NCBI GenBank assembly: GCA_004352715.1
Contig: SCFE01000110.1
Span: 499,063-563,062, forward strand
DNA from: Hofstenia miamia
Lineage: Eukaryota; Xenacoelomorpha; Acoela
DNA: 64,000 bases
Reading direction: 5' to 3'
Made by a program: the position numbers and the translations under genes. The notes below the pieces were generated by a model. That model was given only the letters and a program-made list of their open reading frames with translations. It made no database searches and was not told the DNA's origin. Of this stretch, positions 1-12,704 are shown piece after piece (within the stretch, counting starts at the first letter, position 1; the number at the start of each line of letters is the position of its first letter).

Positions 1-340
1 GATGGTGCTCCATGTCATACCCCAAAGAAATGAAAAATTTCTTCCACAATAATGGGGTTGCTATCCCTGCTGACTGGCCTAGGCAATCTCCAGACCTTAA
101 CATTTCGAACATATGTGGAAAGAGGTCACATATCGAATTGGACAGCATACTCATCACACTAAAGATGAGCTGTGGAGCACAATAAAGAAAATATTTTATG
201 CAATTCCCAACAGCTTTATTGAAGGACTTTTTGCATTCTTCAAAGGGACACCCTACAAAATATTAGAAGAGACAATTTTGTTGCTAAGTGCTTGTATTGC
301 ATCAATTATTAATTTATGTATCTTATTTTGAATTTACTTT
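1..340 (+). pseudogene. Tc1-like transposase, C-terminal remnant
   Basis: This is the last third of a Tc1/mariner-superfamily transposase, the DDE enzyme that cuts and pastes its own element. The window opens inside the second catalytic block (DGAPCHT, bases 1-21). A WP..SPDL block follows in another frame near 80-105, and a tail in a third frame (KDELWSTIKKI, 161-195) is typical of the end of the domain. The third catalytic residue, normally Glu in an IEN context, is not seen: the bases read ISN. Frame changes at about 30 and 110 mean it cannot be translated as one protein. The element is cut by the window edge and no inverted repeat is visible downstream. Confidence 0.75.
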
Positions 341-743
341 TTTCGGATTTGCGCATTTGTGGCCGAATATATTTTTCCAATACAAGTTTTCTAATTTTGA
401 TTAAAAATTACTAGCCAATTGTTATTCAGCATATTTTATGGTATTAGACATACAGATTTTCCTTTCTCAATCAAAGTAACACTCAGTTATAATCACACTC
501 ACAGTCTATCCAATGAATGTTCATTATTTATTCAAAATAGCAAGGTCGTCGAATACATATTTCCATGACTCTACATAAATAGTTACTTTAAGGAACGAAT
601 GCAAAAAAGTAGCAATTATTAATATCTTTTCAGTTACTAGAAATGTTGATTTTGTAAAAAATTGCATTCAAATATGGTATGATGATGTTATTCATAATAA
701 ACAAAATTATATTTCGACAATCAATTGTTTAAAGTACGTTAAA

Positions 744-745
<2 letters not shown>
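341..745. other. AT-rich DNA, nothing recognised
   Basis: Stops in all frames; no repeat partner, RNA gene or transposon end was recognised. Confidence 0.5.
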
Positions 746-795
<50 letters not shown>

Positions 796-884
796 TAAGA
801 TCTGTGAGGCTCTATTAATTAAACAACATTACAAAGAAAACATCATNNNNNNNNNNNNNNNNNNNNNNNNNNNNNNNNNNNNNN

Positions 885-919
<35 letters not shown>
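746..919. repeat. (TA)n microsatellites around a 38-N gap
   Basis: Two TA runs (746-788 and about 885-919) flank an assembly gap (847-884). Similar TA tracts recur throughout the window, for example near 2418, 5396, 9850, 24870 and 26466, and several gaps fall beside them. Confidence 0.9.
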
Positions 920-922
<3 letters not shown>

Positions 923-2410
923 ACGCTTAGCTTAAATGTTTTTCTAAACTTCTTACTCTGATATCCAGCCTTTCTAAATATCTGCTTCACTTCATTAAAT
1001 GTAAAATTCTATAATCTTTTGTAAATGTGATGACGAAATGTGAGGATACGGAGAGATATTAATCATGATTTTATATTGAAATGTTGGAAAAAATTTCACA
1101 CAAATGCTCTGCTTATACTAGTAATTATTCCATTGGCCTGAAGCTGACATGCATAAGTTTAGTTAAATAATTAGCGGTTACTAAAATTCAAGGGAATAGA
1201 TTAGCTAAAATTATAGAATTAGTAATAAAATATTGGAATTAATATCACTCCGATTAAATGTAATTAATATCATCAATGATTTTTTGCAATTAAAAAATTT
1301 GTTAGTACTTTCATAAATGAAATTAGAATTAACATCTACCAGTCATTAAATTATATATAAGCTTGAAATAACTGAAATCTGTCGAAATTTCAAGATAAGA
1401 GTAAATTTACAAGCAATTCATATCTATAAAAATATTAATTACAGCTGAAATATATAAGTATTTGTACGATTCATTATAATAATGAGGCTAAAAAATTTAT
1501 TCAATTAAATAATATTAGTACTTTCAGCAGCACATTTCCTATATTATCATAATTAACTTATTGATAATTCGTCTTATGTGCTATGTACTGATATAATAAT
1601 CAGTAATAATTTTCCGCCCACAAAATGGCTGAAAATATTGAAGCATTTGATGAAATGTATTTGCGAACGTATGTTCACAGAAGTCAAATTCTGGAGTCAA
1701 TGATGAAGTGCTAAGAGCGCCAGCATTGAAACTAATTCATCAAAAATTACTTGAAGAATTTATTGACATTTTTATGATATAAGTACAAATCACTTGGTGA
1801 CAGTAAATTTAGAGTATCTGTTTATTGTAGTACATCTACATGTAATTAGAAGTTGGAAATAATTTGTTGAAATTTAGACTTTACTAGTTCCCTATATATT
1901 GAAGATTATAAGAACAATTTATTTCAGAATTGTGAGGCATGTCGAACAATTGTATAATGTCAAAAAAGGGGTTTAATAGTGTTTTGAAAAAAACCTTGTA
2001 TGACTTTTATACCTGTATAAGTAGAAGCTCTTGGAAAGTTGGCTACCAATTGCTATCAAAGTATTCTGCAAGATGGTTTTTATTCTCGAAGTGCCTCTTG
2101 TGATCTGAATATGTCTTCTACATATTTTTTCAAAGAATTATCTATAATTTTACCGGCGTAGAAATGTAACATTTGTATTATCAAGATATGATTTTTAGGG
2201 TTCAAGCAGTTCATATTCAATCTGTGACATCTGAACCAGAAACACTTCAAATAGTATAATCCACAGTACTTCAACTGTTGCACTAGTCTATTCCAGTATT
2301 GATCACCCCAAATCATCCATGCCTTGTTTCTTATGATGAAGTGGCCTACAATGCCCACAAATGCATTGCTTCTCCATATATGGTTTATTCAATATCATTT
2401 GATACAGTTT

Positions 2411-2456
<46 letters not shown>

Positions 2457-4268
2457 GAAAGCTCTTGCTTGCATAATTCCATATGCTCCTACAAAACTTT
2501 GATAGGCATTTGATTTCCTTGAAATAATTTATTTGAAATTTTCAAAATACCACATCTATTTTCATAATGACATTTCTTTGTAACTACTTATATTATTTAA
2601 CATTAAAACGCCCAAGGCGATCAAAATTGACTGCTTGCAACGTTGATATAGCTCTCATTTAACAAGTCCTGTGAGTGGTTCGCTCAAATTGGCTGACTTT
2701 ATTCCTATCTATTGAATTGAGCAATATCTTTTACAAACTCCATCATCTTTTTGTATATATTTTTAAGAAATATCATCAATTGCCCAGTGCATCAACTTTT
2801 AACCACACATTATTATTATGTCAGGGATTGGGTCAATCTTCAGAATGATATTTTTATCACCAATCCTGTCCATTTGAGAAATATCTGTACACAAAATTAC
2901 ACCCAATTACTAATGGCTGAATGACCCCATAAAACAGGGAGTGAAGGGGAATAGGCTTGTGCTTTGGTTTTTGCTAATCTTGATTCTGAAGATGGGAATT
3001 CAAATTATTCTGATTTTCATGAGGAAAACTATCATTTTTCAACAGAACCCTCGTCTAATAAATGTGAGACTGCTGTGTAGAATCTGTTCATGGATTTGCT
3101 GTAAGGATGTATCACTTTCAACAGTTTCAACAGTTTCAGCAACGATTTCATCATCCAACTTTGCCAACCCTCCTTAGATCATTAACGTTCTTAATTGTAA
3201 AATACATACAAAATCACGATACAGAATGGATCCATGAAACGTTTCAAATGCTCAGTAATTGGATCTCAAAAATGCAGAAATAAAACAATGTCAAATTGTT
3301 ATAAATGCAAGCAATCACGGTTTGGATCATGTATTGTATTGGAAGAAATATTTCTTTTCTTTTGATTGTGATAGCCAAAATCTTCAATAAATAATGTTCT
3401 AGTTACTTAGTAGAGAAAAGAATGAAACCTTTTTGAAAAAACATTATTTTTTCAAAGATTTTAATGTTTAAAAATTGTTAGCAATAGATAATTTGGTGCA
3501 GTTATTTTTACCCCCATGGGGGTTAGTGGTTGCATAGAAGTTGGCCGTTCTGGTGTTGAATAATAATAATTGCTTTGAATATGGTTTAATAATATTCTGT
3601 AATTGATCTGGTGAAGTTAACTTCTTGAACAATTGTTGGGTTATAATGATGAGATCTTTCAAAAATAGTTTTACTGCTATACACATGTAGCCAAATGATA
3701 TTTTGTTTTGTAATTTAAGCATTATGTTCATGGGGACAATCAATGGGGTGCAGGAGGGGTCATATCCCCTTAATATAGTGCATAACTATGGTAAAGCATG
3801 TAATGAAATACAGGATCATATCATAGATCCATGCAAATGATCCTAAGATTCTAGATTTAATTTTCCTCTTACAGCAAGGCCATCAAACTATGAGTGATGA
3901 CATTATTATTGATGCCATACTTAGTTGCACTACTAGTGGTTTTAAAGTGATTGGTCAAGTAAATTATCAATTAATAGCATTTTATACTACTATAACACTT
4001 CTCCTTGCTACAAGCAATTCAATATATTCATATATATGAGAAAGCTGGGAGTGGGTAAAATTTTAGACTATTTTGCGGCTGAAGCAGTTAGTAGCAGCAG
4101 ACCAGACAAGCTCACACTGTGTCAAGTGCACTAGTGCACAACGCGCATCCTTGGTTGACCACATTTATGAGCCTGCTATTGCAAAGTAGGCTCATCAATG
4201 CTAGACAAAACCTGTGAAATATGGGCATTAGTTTATTATTCCTTACGGCCAACGAGAAACAGTTTCTT
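920..4268. other. Long non-coding stretch with short unassigned ORFs
   Basis: No recognisable gene. Short ORFs at 2080-2358 (-), 2941-3177 (+) and 3468-3743 (-) match no family I know. A cysteine- and lysine-rich reading near 3230-3350 (+) vaguely recalls the C-terminal zinc-binding tail of piggyBac transposases, but this is too weak to call. A TA microsatellite lies at about 2418-2444. Confidence 0.45.
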
Positions 4269-4269
4269 N

Positions 4270-4768
4270 GCTCTACTTTATAGATTTGACCAAACGATTT
4301 TTCAAATTTTAGCATTACTTAAAATTTATTTTTAAACGTTATACTGTAATTTGCAAAAACCTGCAAAAACCTTAAAGTTTAGGTTGGCTCACATTCATTG
4401 ATCACAATCCAAAATTAGTAATTAATGATCAGAACATATGAACCTTAAACAGTGATCACAAGCTTTTCTTGGTTTCTGTCGTGAATTCTAGGGCAAAAAT
4501 TTTAATGACTTTCTATAGATTGAACAGTCATGCTTTAAACTGCTGAAGTAGATGTTTATATGTAATTTCCAATGATTGAATGTTCTCTTTCACATCAAAT
4601 TTGACATTTATATTCTAAGTTCAATCAAATCACTACAAATTGGAAATGAAATTGATTGCTTTATTGTAAAGGAAGTTTTATACATGTATATGTAGGTAAA
4701 ATGTATTTCTGAAAAAATATACCTATTGTACACGATTGATTAATATATATATATATATATATGAACAC
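4270..4768. repeat. Duplicated 0.5-kb block, copy A
   Basis: Nearly identical in the same orientation to 5753-6218. It is bounded on both sides by single N bases (4269 and 4769). It holds a TA microsatellite near its end and no coding sequence that I recognise. The bounding Ns suggest a contig inserted by the scaffolder. Confidence 0.85.
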
Positions 4769-4769
4769 N

Positions 4770-5392
4770 GTCAGCCTTAATAATGGCTGCATACGGCTAG
4801 GTGAGACACAATTATTATATTTCCATGCATGTACCCAACGCATTCCTAATTGCAATTTGAATTGAGCTGAGAAGAAAAATTATATAAAAATCGAAGTTTT
4901 GCAGAATAAGCAGCGACTGAATAAAAAATTATATGTTGTGACTGTTTGGGGTACATTTGCACCCCAACTCAAATTTTTGTCGAAAAAATTATGAATACTA
5001 CTAAATTGAGACTTTTTCAATTAATATAAGTAAAATACCTCTACACAAGCATATTACATCATTGAAATATATAATTTAATGAAACATGATTTTGATTATA
5101 TTAATGTATATTTCAAATTTTGTTTTAGACTACCATTATTTTTGACATTTTTATACATTGAACTAAGGGTTTATGACTACTGAAAATAAGAAATCCAATA
5201 TTATTATGCCAACTTTTGGAATAATATACTTCTTTAATAAAATTCAATTGTTCTGCTATTACTGAAAAATTGCTAATTTTTTATTCAAAATGGGCTTAAT
5301 AACAATTATTTATACCATATATATGTATATGGAAATGTAGTTTTTATAAAATGTATGTATGTCTTGAAATCGAACTATTAAATTTAAACTAG

Positions 5393-5433
<41 letters not shown>

Positions 5434-5752
5434 GCATGTATAATTGTTAACAATTTATTCATTCCTCATGGAAGTGAAACCAAACCAAACTTTAAAGTTC
5501 TTGCAAATTCAATGCTAATTTTTGAATGCATAGATTAATTAATGTCAAAATTTCAAAGACACTTAGATTGGTTTTTAAAAGTTTAAATTTTGAAAAGTTT
5601 CATGCTAATTAACATAATTTTTGCTTGAGATTACATTTACAAATTAAAAAGGTTGATATTTTGAGAAGGAATGCTCTCTACCATGCAAAGTGGTAGTTGT
5701 GAAAATAGTCTTTGTTGTTAAAAACAAAGTGAACCAACTCATTTATTACAGT
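4770..5752. other. AT-rich spacer between duplicated blocks
   Basis: No gene recognised. A (TA)n tract lies at about 5396-5432. Confidence 0.5.
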
Positions 5753-6218
5753 GCTCTACTTTATAGATTTGACCAAACGATTTTTCAAATTTTAGCATTA
5801 CTTAAAATTTATTTTTAAACGTTATACTGTAATTTGCAAAAACCTGCAAAAACCTTAAAGTTTAGGTTGGCTCACCTTCATTGATCACAATCCAAAATTA
5901 GTAATTCATGATCAGAACATATGAACCTTAAACAGTGATCACAAGCTTTTCTTGGTTTCTGTCGTGAATTCTAGGGCAAAAATTTTAATGACTTTCTATA
6001 GATTGAACAGTCATGCTTTAAANGATTGAATGTTCTCTTTCACATCAAATTTGACATTTATATTCTAAGTTCAATCAAATCACTACAAATTGGAAATGAA
6101 ATTGATTGCTTTATTGTAAAGGAAGTTTTATACATGTATATGTAGGTAAAATGTATTTCTGAAAAAATATACCTATTGTACACGATTGATTAATATATAT
6201 ATATATATATATGAACAC
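5753..6218. repeat. Duplicated 0.5-kb block, copy B
   Basis: Second copy of 4270-4768. About 35 bases present in copy A after 4539 are replaced here by a single N at 6023, so this copy also crosses an assembly join. Confidence 0.85.
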
Positions 6219-6270
6219 ACAGCAGTGTGCAAAACTATATACAGTAGTGTGCAAAAGTTCTCGGACACCT
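6217..6270 (+). repeat. Tc1-type terminal repeat, duplicated end
   Basis: CAGTAGTGTGCAAAAG at 6242, followed by TCTCGGACACC, is the style of terminus seen on many Tc1-like elements. A partial direct copy (CAGCAGTGTGCAAAAC) begins about 22 bases earlier, and TA precedes the full copy. No inverted partner or transposase was found downstream, so this is an orphan end. Confidence 0.45.
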
Positions 6271-7512
6271 AACTGAACTAATTTTTTTTACAGTGATGAA
6301 CACTATAACTTTCATTTTTTGAAATTGGAATAATTTTCGAATAGTGAGGTTTCTAAAATATTGGTCATCCAATCTTGTGCAAATCCCATTACAATATTCA
6401 AATTTGCATCTCAATTATCAATGTAATGAAGATCAATATTTCAGAAACTTCTGAATAAATTCTTACAAATAATTGTTTTTACAATGTTTTTCATGCTGAA
6501 TACGATTTTGTGTTATATTTTACATACCATGCATATTTACTAACATAGTTTTAGGGGGTCCTTTACAGGGTCATAGAATGAAAATTAAGTTGCATATATA
6601 AAAATTGAGGAGAAATTAGAATTCTTAAATATTTTTTCTTGGGTTGTAGATACTGGATGGATTCAATAATACATGGACATATGACAAGCATTGATTAATT
6701 GAAAAAGAAATACATTAAGTATTTGAATATTTATCTCAAACACATTTTATATACATGCATCGGCATTCCAAGAGTTATAATTAGAAGCACTTTGTCTGAA
6801 ATCAAAAAAATTACGTATATTGTACAGAGAAAACTCAAAATTTGATTGGAATTCGATTGAATTCCTTTTGGACGATCCCAGAATTTTGCTAATGCGTTTG
6901 ATTTGATTTGGACAGGACAGTCTGTCTAAAGGATAAGCCTGGGGACTTTTCGAAGTTCATTCTAGGAATCACAGTCCATTGTAAAATTCGACTATCAACA
7001 CAAATGAATGCATATAATTTGAGCGCTTTTCAAAATTGTTTTTAGGTTTTTAACACTCTTTTGTTCCTAGTCTATGGGTTCAAATAGCTATTTGTTACTG
7101 CACCTCTAGGTATTTTCAGTGAAATGTAAGTACATGTATGTCATAAGAAAAATTAAATTTAAAAAATACTAATTCTAATTTTATATAGACACATTCTTAC
7201 AAAAAAATGTTTGCTAAAAATGCTTTCTTTTGGAAACTAATTTATTGGTAGTTTACAAATTTAAACTCGGTGTTAAATATTTACCTAAGAAAACTTAAAT
7301 ACGCACAATACTGTAAACATACCCATCCAATAGTCAGTCGCGGTATGGCTTGGGATCCAAATCCTACACATATACAATTCACTCAAGTTCAATATAAAAA
7401 CTGTATATAAAATGAATATATATGAAAGTCACAAGCAAATATATTTCTCAAAAGGTGCAGAGAATATTACAAACTTTAATATATTTCAACTTTTAAAATG
7501 AATAGCAATTAT
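6271..7512. other. Non-coding; right part is flank of a segmental duplication
   Basis: No gene recognised to about 7150. From there, bases are similar to about 35170-35548, the 3' side of the related three-finger exon. The duplicated segment is therefore larger than the coding exon. Confidence 0.55.
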
Positions 7513-7783
7513 TTAATAATGTATATTATCATTTGGATATCGAATATCATTGCAAAAGTCTCCATAACAGCAAATCTTATTTTCAAAACAGGAACTGTCT
7601 TCGTCGCAACTTTCATCTTGGCCATAATAACTTGCATCGTAATTATAATAATTTACATTTTGGTAAGAATGAGATATCTGTTTTTTAATGGACATTAAGC
7701 ATGACCGGAATAATCTATCAGGTTTATTCATATCTCTATCATATCTTCTACATCTATAGTAATCAGAATTGCAATTTTTCATT
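7513..7783 (-). CDS. Three-finger (Ly6/uPAR-like) protein, last exon, family A copy 1
   Basis: This exon encodes a small cysteine-rich domain with eight cysteines in the order C-x6-C, C, C-x5-C, CC, C, ending ICCYGDFCND. That CC-x4-CN(D) ending is the hallmark of three-finger/Ly6 folds, which are secreted or membrane-anchored and act as ligands, receptors or channel modulators. The 5' limit is set at an AG preceded by a T-rich run (7784-7797), because the same acceptor and reading phase occur in the paralogue at 35803. Translation can be read upstream of this to 7866, but that part looks like intron. The exon with the signal peptide was not found. The stop is at 7513-7515. An acidic run (DESCDEDSSC) precedes the CC pair. 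The exact function is unknown. Confidence 0.6.
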
Positions 7784-9856
7784 CTAAAAAAATAATAGAC
7801 TAGTACAATGTAATAGGTGAAAATGGTCAAATACACAAACAAAGTTCTATAGCTTAGACTTGCCAATATTTCATTATAATTAAAACAAACACTTTTTCAA
7901 ATATTGGAATCCAAAAATGTTATTGAAAAATTTCTGGAGATTCAATTATTACCATCAAAAACACCAAATGCACTCAAGCCCAGTCAAGGTGCAATGGGCC
8001 GTTCAGTGCTCTTCGATTTGAAATGCTTGGATTTGTGGCTGAATTCATGTTTATTACTTACACATATTTGGATTAACTTCAACTCACTGTTATTTCAAAT
8101 GATATTGCATCCTTGATGTCACAATAGTCGCCTTTTTGTTATTATTACTATAAAAAGACAACATGTAGCTGATTGTAGTAAAATCTATAGCTTCATTCAC
8201 TTTATCTTTATTCACATGGACCGAGGGTTTGAAACCAGGAGTCATCATAATTCCCCAAACCTAACAGTTCAGATCCTTTAATTTTTTATTTCGAGTCTTT
8301 CCATTTTTTCGTGAATAATAATCTACAACACATATATATTTTCATTTTTTTACATTTGTTGTTTACAAAACAACATATGTCACCAAATTTACAATTTTGC
8401 ATTTGATACAAGCAATTTGTCTATTGCATCACGTTTTATATTATAAAGCATAAAACGCATTTGCAAAAAATACAACATGCATCTCGAATGGACAAAATGA
8501 ATTTGTATTTTAAGAACTTCATTTAGACTATTGACCAATGGGCGATAATGGAACCTTGAGCATTTGTTTTCCTGCCAGCAAGAATATGAGCAAGATACAG
8601 ATGACCATGTTATCAAATTAACAGGTTCTTATGGTAGCTTTATTAGAAAATTGTGTTTAGTCTGTATTGTTATATTATTTTGTTCTTATATATTCCAATA
8701 GGTTTTCAAAATATAACAATAATTTATGGCGTGCACAAAATATTTTGAATATTTCGTTTTAACCCACAATAATGTTTTAAGTACAAACAGCATTATTCCT
8801 ATTTAGCCAATCTAGAAACACTATTTTTAAAACTTGCGAATTTATATTTAGCAAAAGGATTTGTATTAAACTGTTTAGAAATTAATGTAAGTGTAATGAT
8901 CTGCTTGTCTTTGCAGACGACCCCTAATTGTACCTAATTATACATATAAACCTACTTTAGGGGGCTTAATACATACAAAAGATATCAACGGTTGCAAGGT
9001 ATGATTTAGTTTACTTAACTAACCGACTAATACAGATGTAACTTACGTAAAGACAATATCAACTCTTCAAATCCGACTCCATTTCAACAATTCAACAACT
9101 ACGTGGCCTCCAACCAACGTCCAACAATTACTTGATAGTAACAATTAATGTGTAAACAAGAGGTTAATAAAGTTGTTGTTTCGATAGTGTTACTAGTGTT
9201 ACTAGGCCGAAAAAATCAACATCGCATTCACATAGATGCTACGGAATCCCAACATCAAATGGTGTTAGGAAAAGGTACCTACCTAAAATGCCCTACTTAT
9301 GTATGGATAAATGTAACTTACTTCTCAAACAAGTGACAAACTGAAATTGTCTAATTTAAAAATAAACGGCAATGATTCTATTTAAGCAAAGTCCTGTATC
9401 GAAAAAAATGTTTCAGGCAGTTTAGCAACAGAATTAATACTTTACATAAAGTTTGCAATAAGAAAATTATATTGAAAATTCTCATTTTTAGGATAACATC
9501 TAAATATTGTATAGCAATAACCAATATAACAAGGAAAAAATGTTTCTGGCACTTTGAATATATGAATAAATAGCTAACTTTAATTAAAAATTCTCTATAA
9601 TAAATGGGTACATGACAAAATATACAACACATTAAATGTTATTTACATGAATTAGAAACGTCCTTTCTGCTTGGTTGGATATCCTAGTTTAAAAAATGCT
9701 ATAAACTACGGTATTCTTAAGGTGAATGTTTTTGATTTTATCGTGTTTTTTTAAAAATATATTAGATAATAAAACGCGGGAGACTTAAGTAATTATGCTG
9801 GTGAGCGGGAGATGTGGAAGACTGAAAGATCTGCATTCTGTGTCAACATATATGTT

Positions 9857-9889
<33 letters not shown>

Positions 9890-10545
9890 GTATTTATATA
9901 TACAAATATATTTTGCATCATTTTTAAATACATTCATTATAATTATTGAATTCTAAGAATTATTTAGTCATCGATTGCGCAATAAATGGCATAGCATTGC
10001 ATCATAATACATTAACATCTAATATGAATTCAATGGGAAAGGTGTTTTCTCAGGCTCAAACACATTACAATGTACTTAAACCATATTATTATGCTCACTA
10101 TTTATTAAAACATTTGCACACATTCTCTCTTAATTTGAATTCGAGCTAACTTATTTTAACAATTGAAGCACTTCTATCAGAAAAATTGCATCTAATAGCA
10201 TCAAGATTAGACAGAACAGCCCACTCAAATAATTGAACCTGAGAAAATTTTTAGCAACCAAATAACAACAGCGTTGGCTTATATGGTAAGAACTATTTAA
10301 TTTTTGCATTGTAATTATATTGTACTTAGACGCAGAACTGAAGTTGAAAGAATAAGATATTATAACTTCCTTGTAAGCTTTTTATTCATTACTTGATTTA
10401 TGTTGGGTGAAAATTCTTTTTAATTATTGAAATTATTATTCGTTTCTAAATTTTGAAACATTACGAACTGTCGTAGGGTATTGCATTGTTTTCTTCTTTG
10501 TGATTCTACTTTTAGCTTAGCCGTTTATATATATATATATATATA
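7784..10545. other. Long AT-rich stretch without recognised gene
   Basis: Upstream (intron or promoter) side of the minus-strand three-finger exon, then unassigned DNA. Short open frames occur (for example 9378-9632 minus, 9946-10149 plus) but show no family signature. TA-rich microsatellites lie at about 9855-9905 and 10528-10545, the latter running into an 11-N gap (10546-10556). Confidence 0.45.
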
Positions 10546-10556
10546 NNNNNNNNNNN

Positions 10557-11316
10557 CTTAATCTACACGGTGCCAGTTTTGATTAGCGCGCCGTTTTTTC
10601 CTCTAGCGAGGCTCAGCAACCCACGGCAGATACTGAGCGCGAAAGCCAGGAGTGGCACACAGAGTAACCTCACGAGCCATCGCCAGTTACTCGCTAGCCT
10701 CCATGTGTGCAAAATCGCCGTCATATCTTCTGCTTATTTTCGTCAAACACTGTGCAATTGAAATTGGATTCGTTTTTCGGTAAAAAATAAACATTAATTC
10801 ATTCGCACCTGTATTTATTCCCTCTACAGTGGTGACAGACGATTGGTAATGATGTATCAGAGATTGTGGCGCCACTTGTTACATGTATTTTTTTTTGATG
10901 TGGTGAATTAGTTAACCGAGTAATCAAATGAAGTGGCAGCGCGCAATATTTTGCAGTTCATTCTTGTTTCACTCACATTACTAAATGATTAATTATGTAC
11001 ATGAAATATTAGCTTGGCAAAAAGTTGTGGCAAAATTTAAGAGTGACGGGTCATATCAAGTAAAGCCCAAGTCAGGTCGCCCAAAGAAGGCCACCCCAAT
11101 TTCAGTCAGGGCCCTCTTACCACTATCAAAAGCAAACCCTCGTTTGACAAGTGCCCATCTAAAGGCGGAAATGGTCTCAAGCAATAGCATGGCAACAAGA
11201 ACAATCCGCTATTACTTATGCAAATATGGAATGCGTGCATGGGTGGCAACTAAGAAACCGCTTGTAAACAACAGGCAAAGGATGCGTCGCCTCAAATTCT
11301 GCAAGATGCAGTCGAA
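10557..11316 (+). repeat. 760-bp direct repeat, unit 1
   Basis: Appears identical to 11658-12417, with a period of 1101 bases. It begins directly after an N gap. The first 270 bases are GC-richer than the surroundings and end in CCCTCTACA followed by GTGGTGACAGACG, which resembles an LTR terminus followed by a primer-binding region. This is an inference only. The second part carries a Tc1 transposase N-terminus. Confidence 0.85.
10985..11316 (+). pseudogene. Tc1-like transposase N-terminus, unit 1
   Basis: About 110 codons read as the DNA-binding part of a Tc1-like transposase: the GRPKKATP hook between the two helix-turn-helix subdomains, then SKANPRLTSAHLKAEM, RTIRYYL and a basic tail ending RRLKFCK. 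No DDE catalytic domain follows. At 11317 the sequence switches abruptly into a LINE fragment. The same truncation point ends unit 2, so the break predates the duplication or marks the edge of the duplicated block. The ATG at 10985 is preceded by non-coding sequence. Confidence 0.75.
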
Positions 11317-11645
11317 AAACAAGGCATTCAAAGATGATAGACAGTCGAGATAGAATAGCTATTGGGCGGTAGGACGTGACTTGCGAGGAAGGAAGCCGAT
11401 TAGATTGTAATATATAATCAATGAAATGATGGTAGAAAATATTTTCCGAAAAGTTCAAGCCAATGCATCTGCAGGGAACAGTATACTGCCCTTATGGATT
11501 TTTAAAAAATTCGCTAAAGACCTTTCCAAACCATGTCGATATCTATATCAAAAGTGTATTTCAGAATTTTGGTATCCAACTAAGTGGAAAGCGGCCTCTG
11601 TTACACCAATTCCTAAAGTACAGCAATCCCTTGATTGGCGCGGTT
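11317..11645. pseudogene. LINE reverse-transcriptase fragments in opposite orientations
   Basis: On the plus strand, 11426-11645 reads as the N-terminal part of a non-LTR reverse transcriptase: VENIFRKVQANASAGNS, then WYPTKWKAASVTPIPK. On the minus strand, 11317-11410 reads TSYRPIAILSRLSIIFECL, which is the block that normally follows directly after the plus-strand piece in these enzymes. The two adjacent parts of one LINE therefore lie head to head, as after an internal inversion. The fragment is flanked by the two 760-bp repeats. Confidence 0.65.
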
Positions 11646-11657
11646 TTGAGACCCTCG

Positions 11658-12417
11658 CTTAATCTACACGGTGCCAGTTTTGATTAGCGCGCCGTTTTTT
11701 CCTCTAGCGAGGCTCAGCAACCCACGGCAGATACTGAGCGCGAAAGCCAGGAGTGGCACACAGAGTAACCTCACGAGCCATCGCCAGTTACTCGCTAGCC
11801 TCCATGTGTGCAAAATCGCCGTCATATCTTCTGCTTATTTTCGTCAAACACTGTGCAATTGAAATTGGATTCGTTTTTCGGTAAAAAATAAACATTAATT
11901 CATTCGCACCTGTATTTATTCCCTCTACAGTGGTGACAGACGATTGGTAATGATGTATCAGAGATTGTGGCGCCACTTGTTACATGTATTTTTTTTTGAT
12001 GTGGTGAATTAGTTAACCGAGTAATCAAATGAAGTGGCAGCGCGCAATATTTTGCAGTTCATTCTTGTTTCACTCACATTACTAAATGATTAATTATGTA
12101 CATGAAATATTAGCTTGGCAAAAAGTTGTGGCAAAATTTAAGAGTGACGGGTCATATCAAGTAAAGCCCAAGTCAGGTCGCCCAAAGAAGGCCACCCCAA
12201 TTTCAGTCAGGGCCCTCTTACCACTATCAAAAGCAAACCCTCGTTTGACAAGTGCCCATCTAAAGGCGGAAATGGTCTCAAGCAATAGCATGGCAACAAG
12301 AACAATCCGCTATTACTTATGCAAATATGGAATGCGTGCATGGGTGGCAACTAAGAAACCGCTTGTAAACAACAGGCAAAGGATGCGTCGCCTCAAATTC
12401 TGCAAGATGCAGTCGAA
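11658..12417 (+). repeat. 760-bp direct repeat, unit 2
   Basis: Copy of 10557-11316. After 12417 the two copies diverge (AAACAAGG in unit 1, TTTGCAAG here). Confidence 0.85.
12086..12417 (+). pseudogene. Tc1-like transposase N-terminus, unit 2
   Basis: Same N-terminal helix-turn-helix fragment as at 10985. Here the frame stays open to 12520, but the residues after 12417 do not resemble a DDE domain. A frame-shifted reading (FARALESKIEMHSD) may be a little more transposase sequence. Catalytic residues are absent. Confidence 0.7.
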
Positions 12418-12704
12418 TTTGCAAGAGCATTGGAAAGCAAAATTGAAATGCATAGCGATCGAAATATCCTTGTGCGCGACCCTTCCTCCCCAAATATACA
12501 AAACGCATCGTAAAACGTGAATGCATGGGGAAAATCCATCATGTTGTAGGAAGAAATCTTTTTAAACGGCTTTTGAAAGTGTGTAAAAGTGGACGGAACT
12601 CACAATTCGAGGCAGTATGTGTCGATTTTGTGCAACTACCTTCTACCATTATTGGTGAAAGCTAAATTTTTCAGCAACAATAAACCGTCAATAAATTGCC
12701 ACAA
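12418..12704. other. Unassigned sequence downstream of Tc1 fragment
   Basis: One frame reads KRIVKRECMGKIHHVV and continues for about 45 codons, but I do not recognise it. Confidence 0.35.

Noticed and set aside
2080-2358. 92-codon minus-strand frame rich in Trp, Tyr and Cys
   Set aside because: Looks protein-like in places but matches no transposase or host family I can name; left unassigned.
3230-3350. Possible piggyBac C-terminal cysteine-rich tail
   Set aside because: Only a loose C...C..C pattern; no DDD core or TTAA ends in the surrounding sequence.
7498-7698. Hydrophobic plus-strand frame
   Set aside because: Antisense of the three-finger exon, which has a conserved paralogue on the minus strand.
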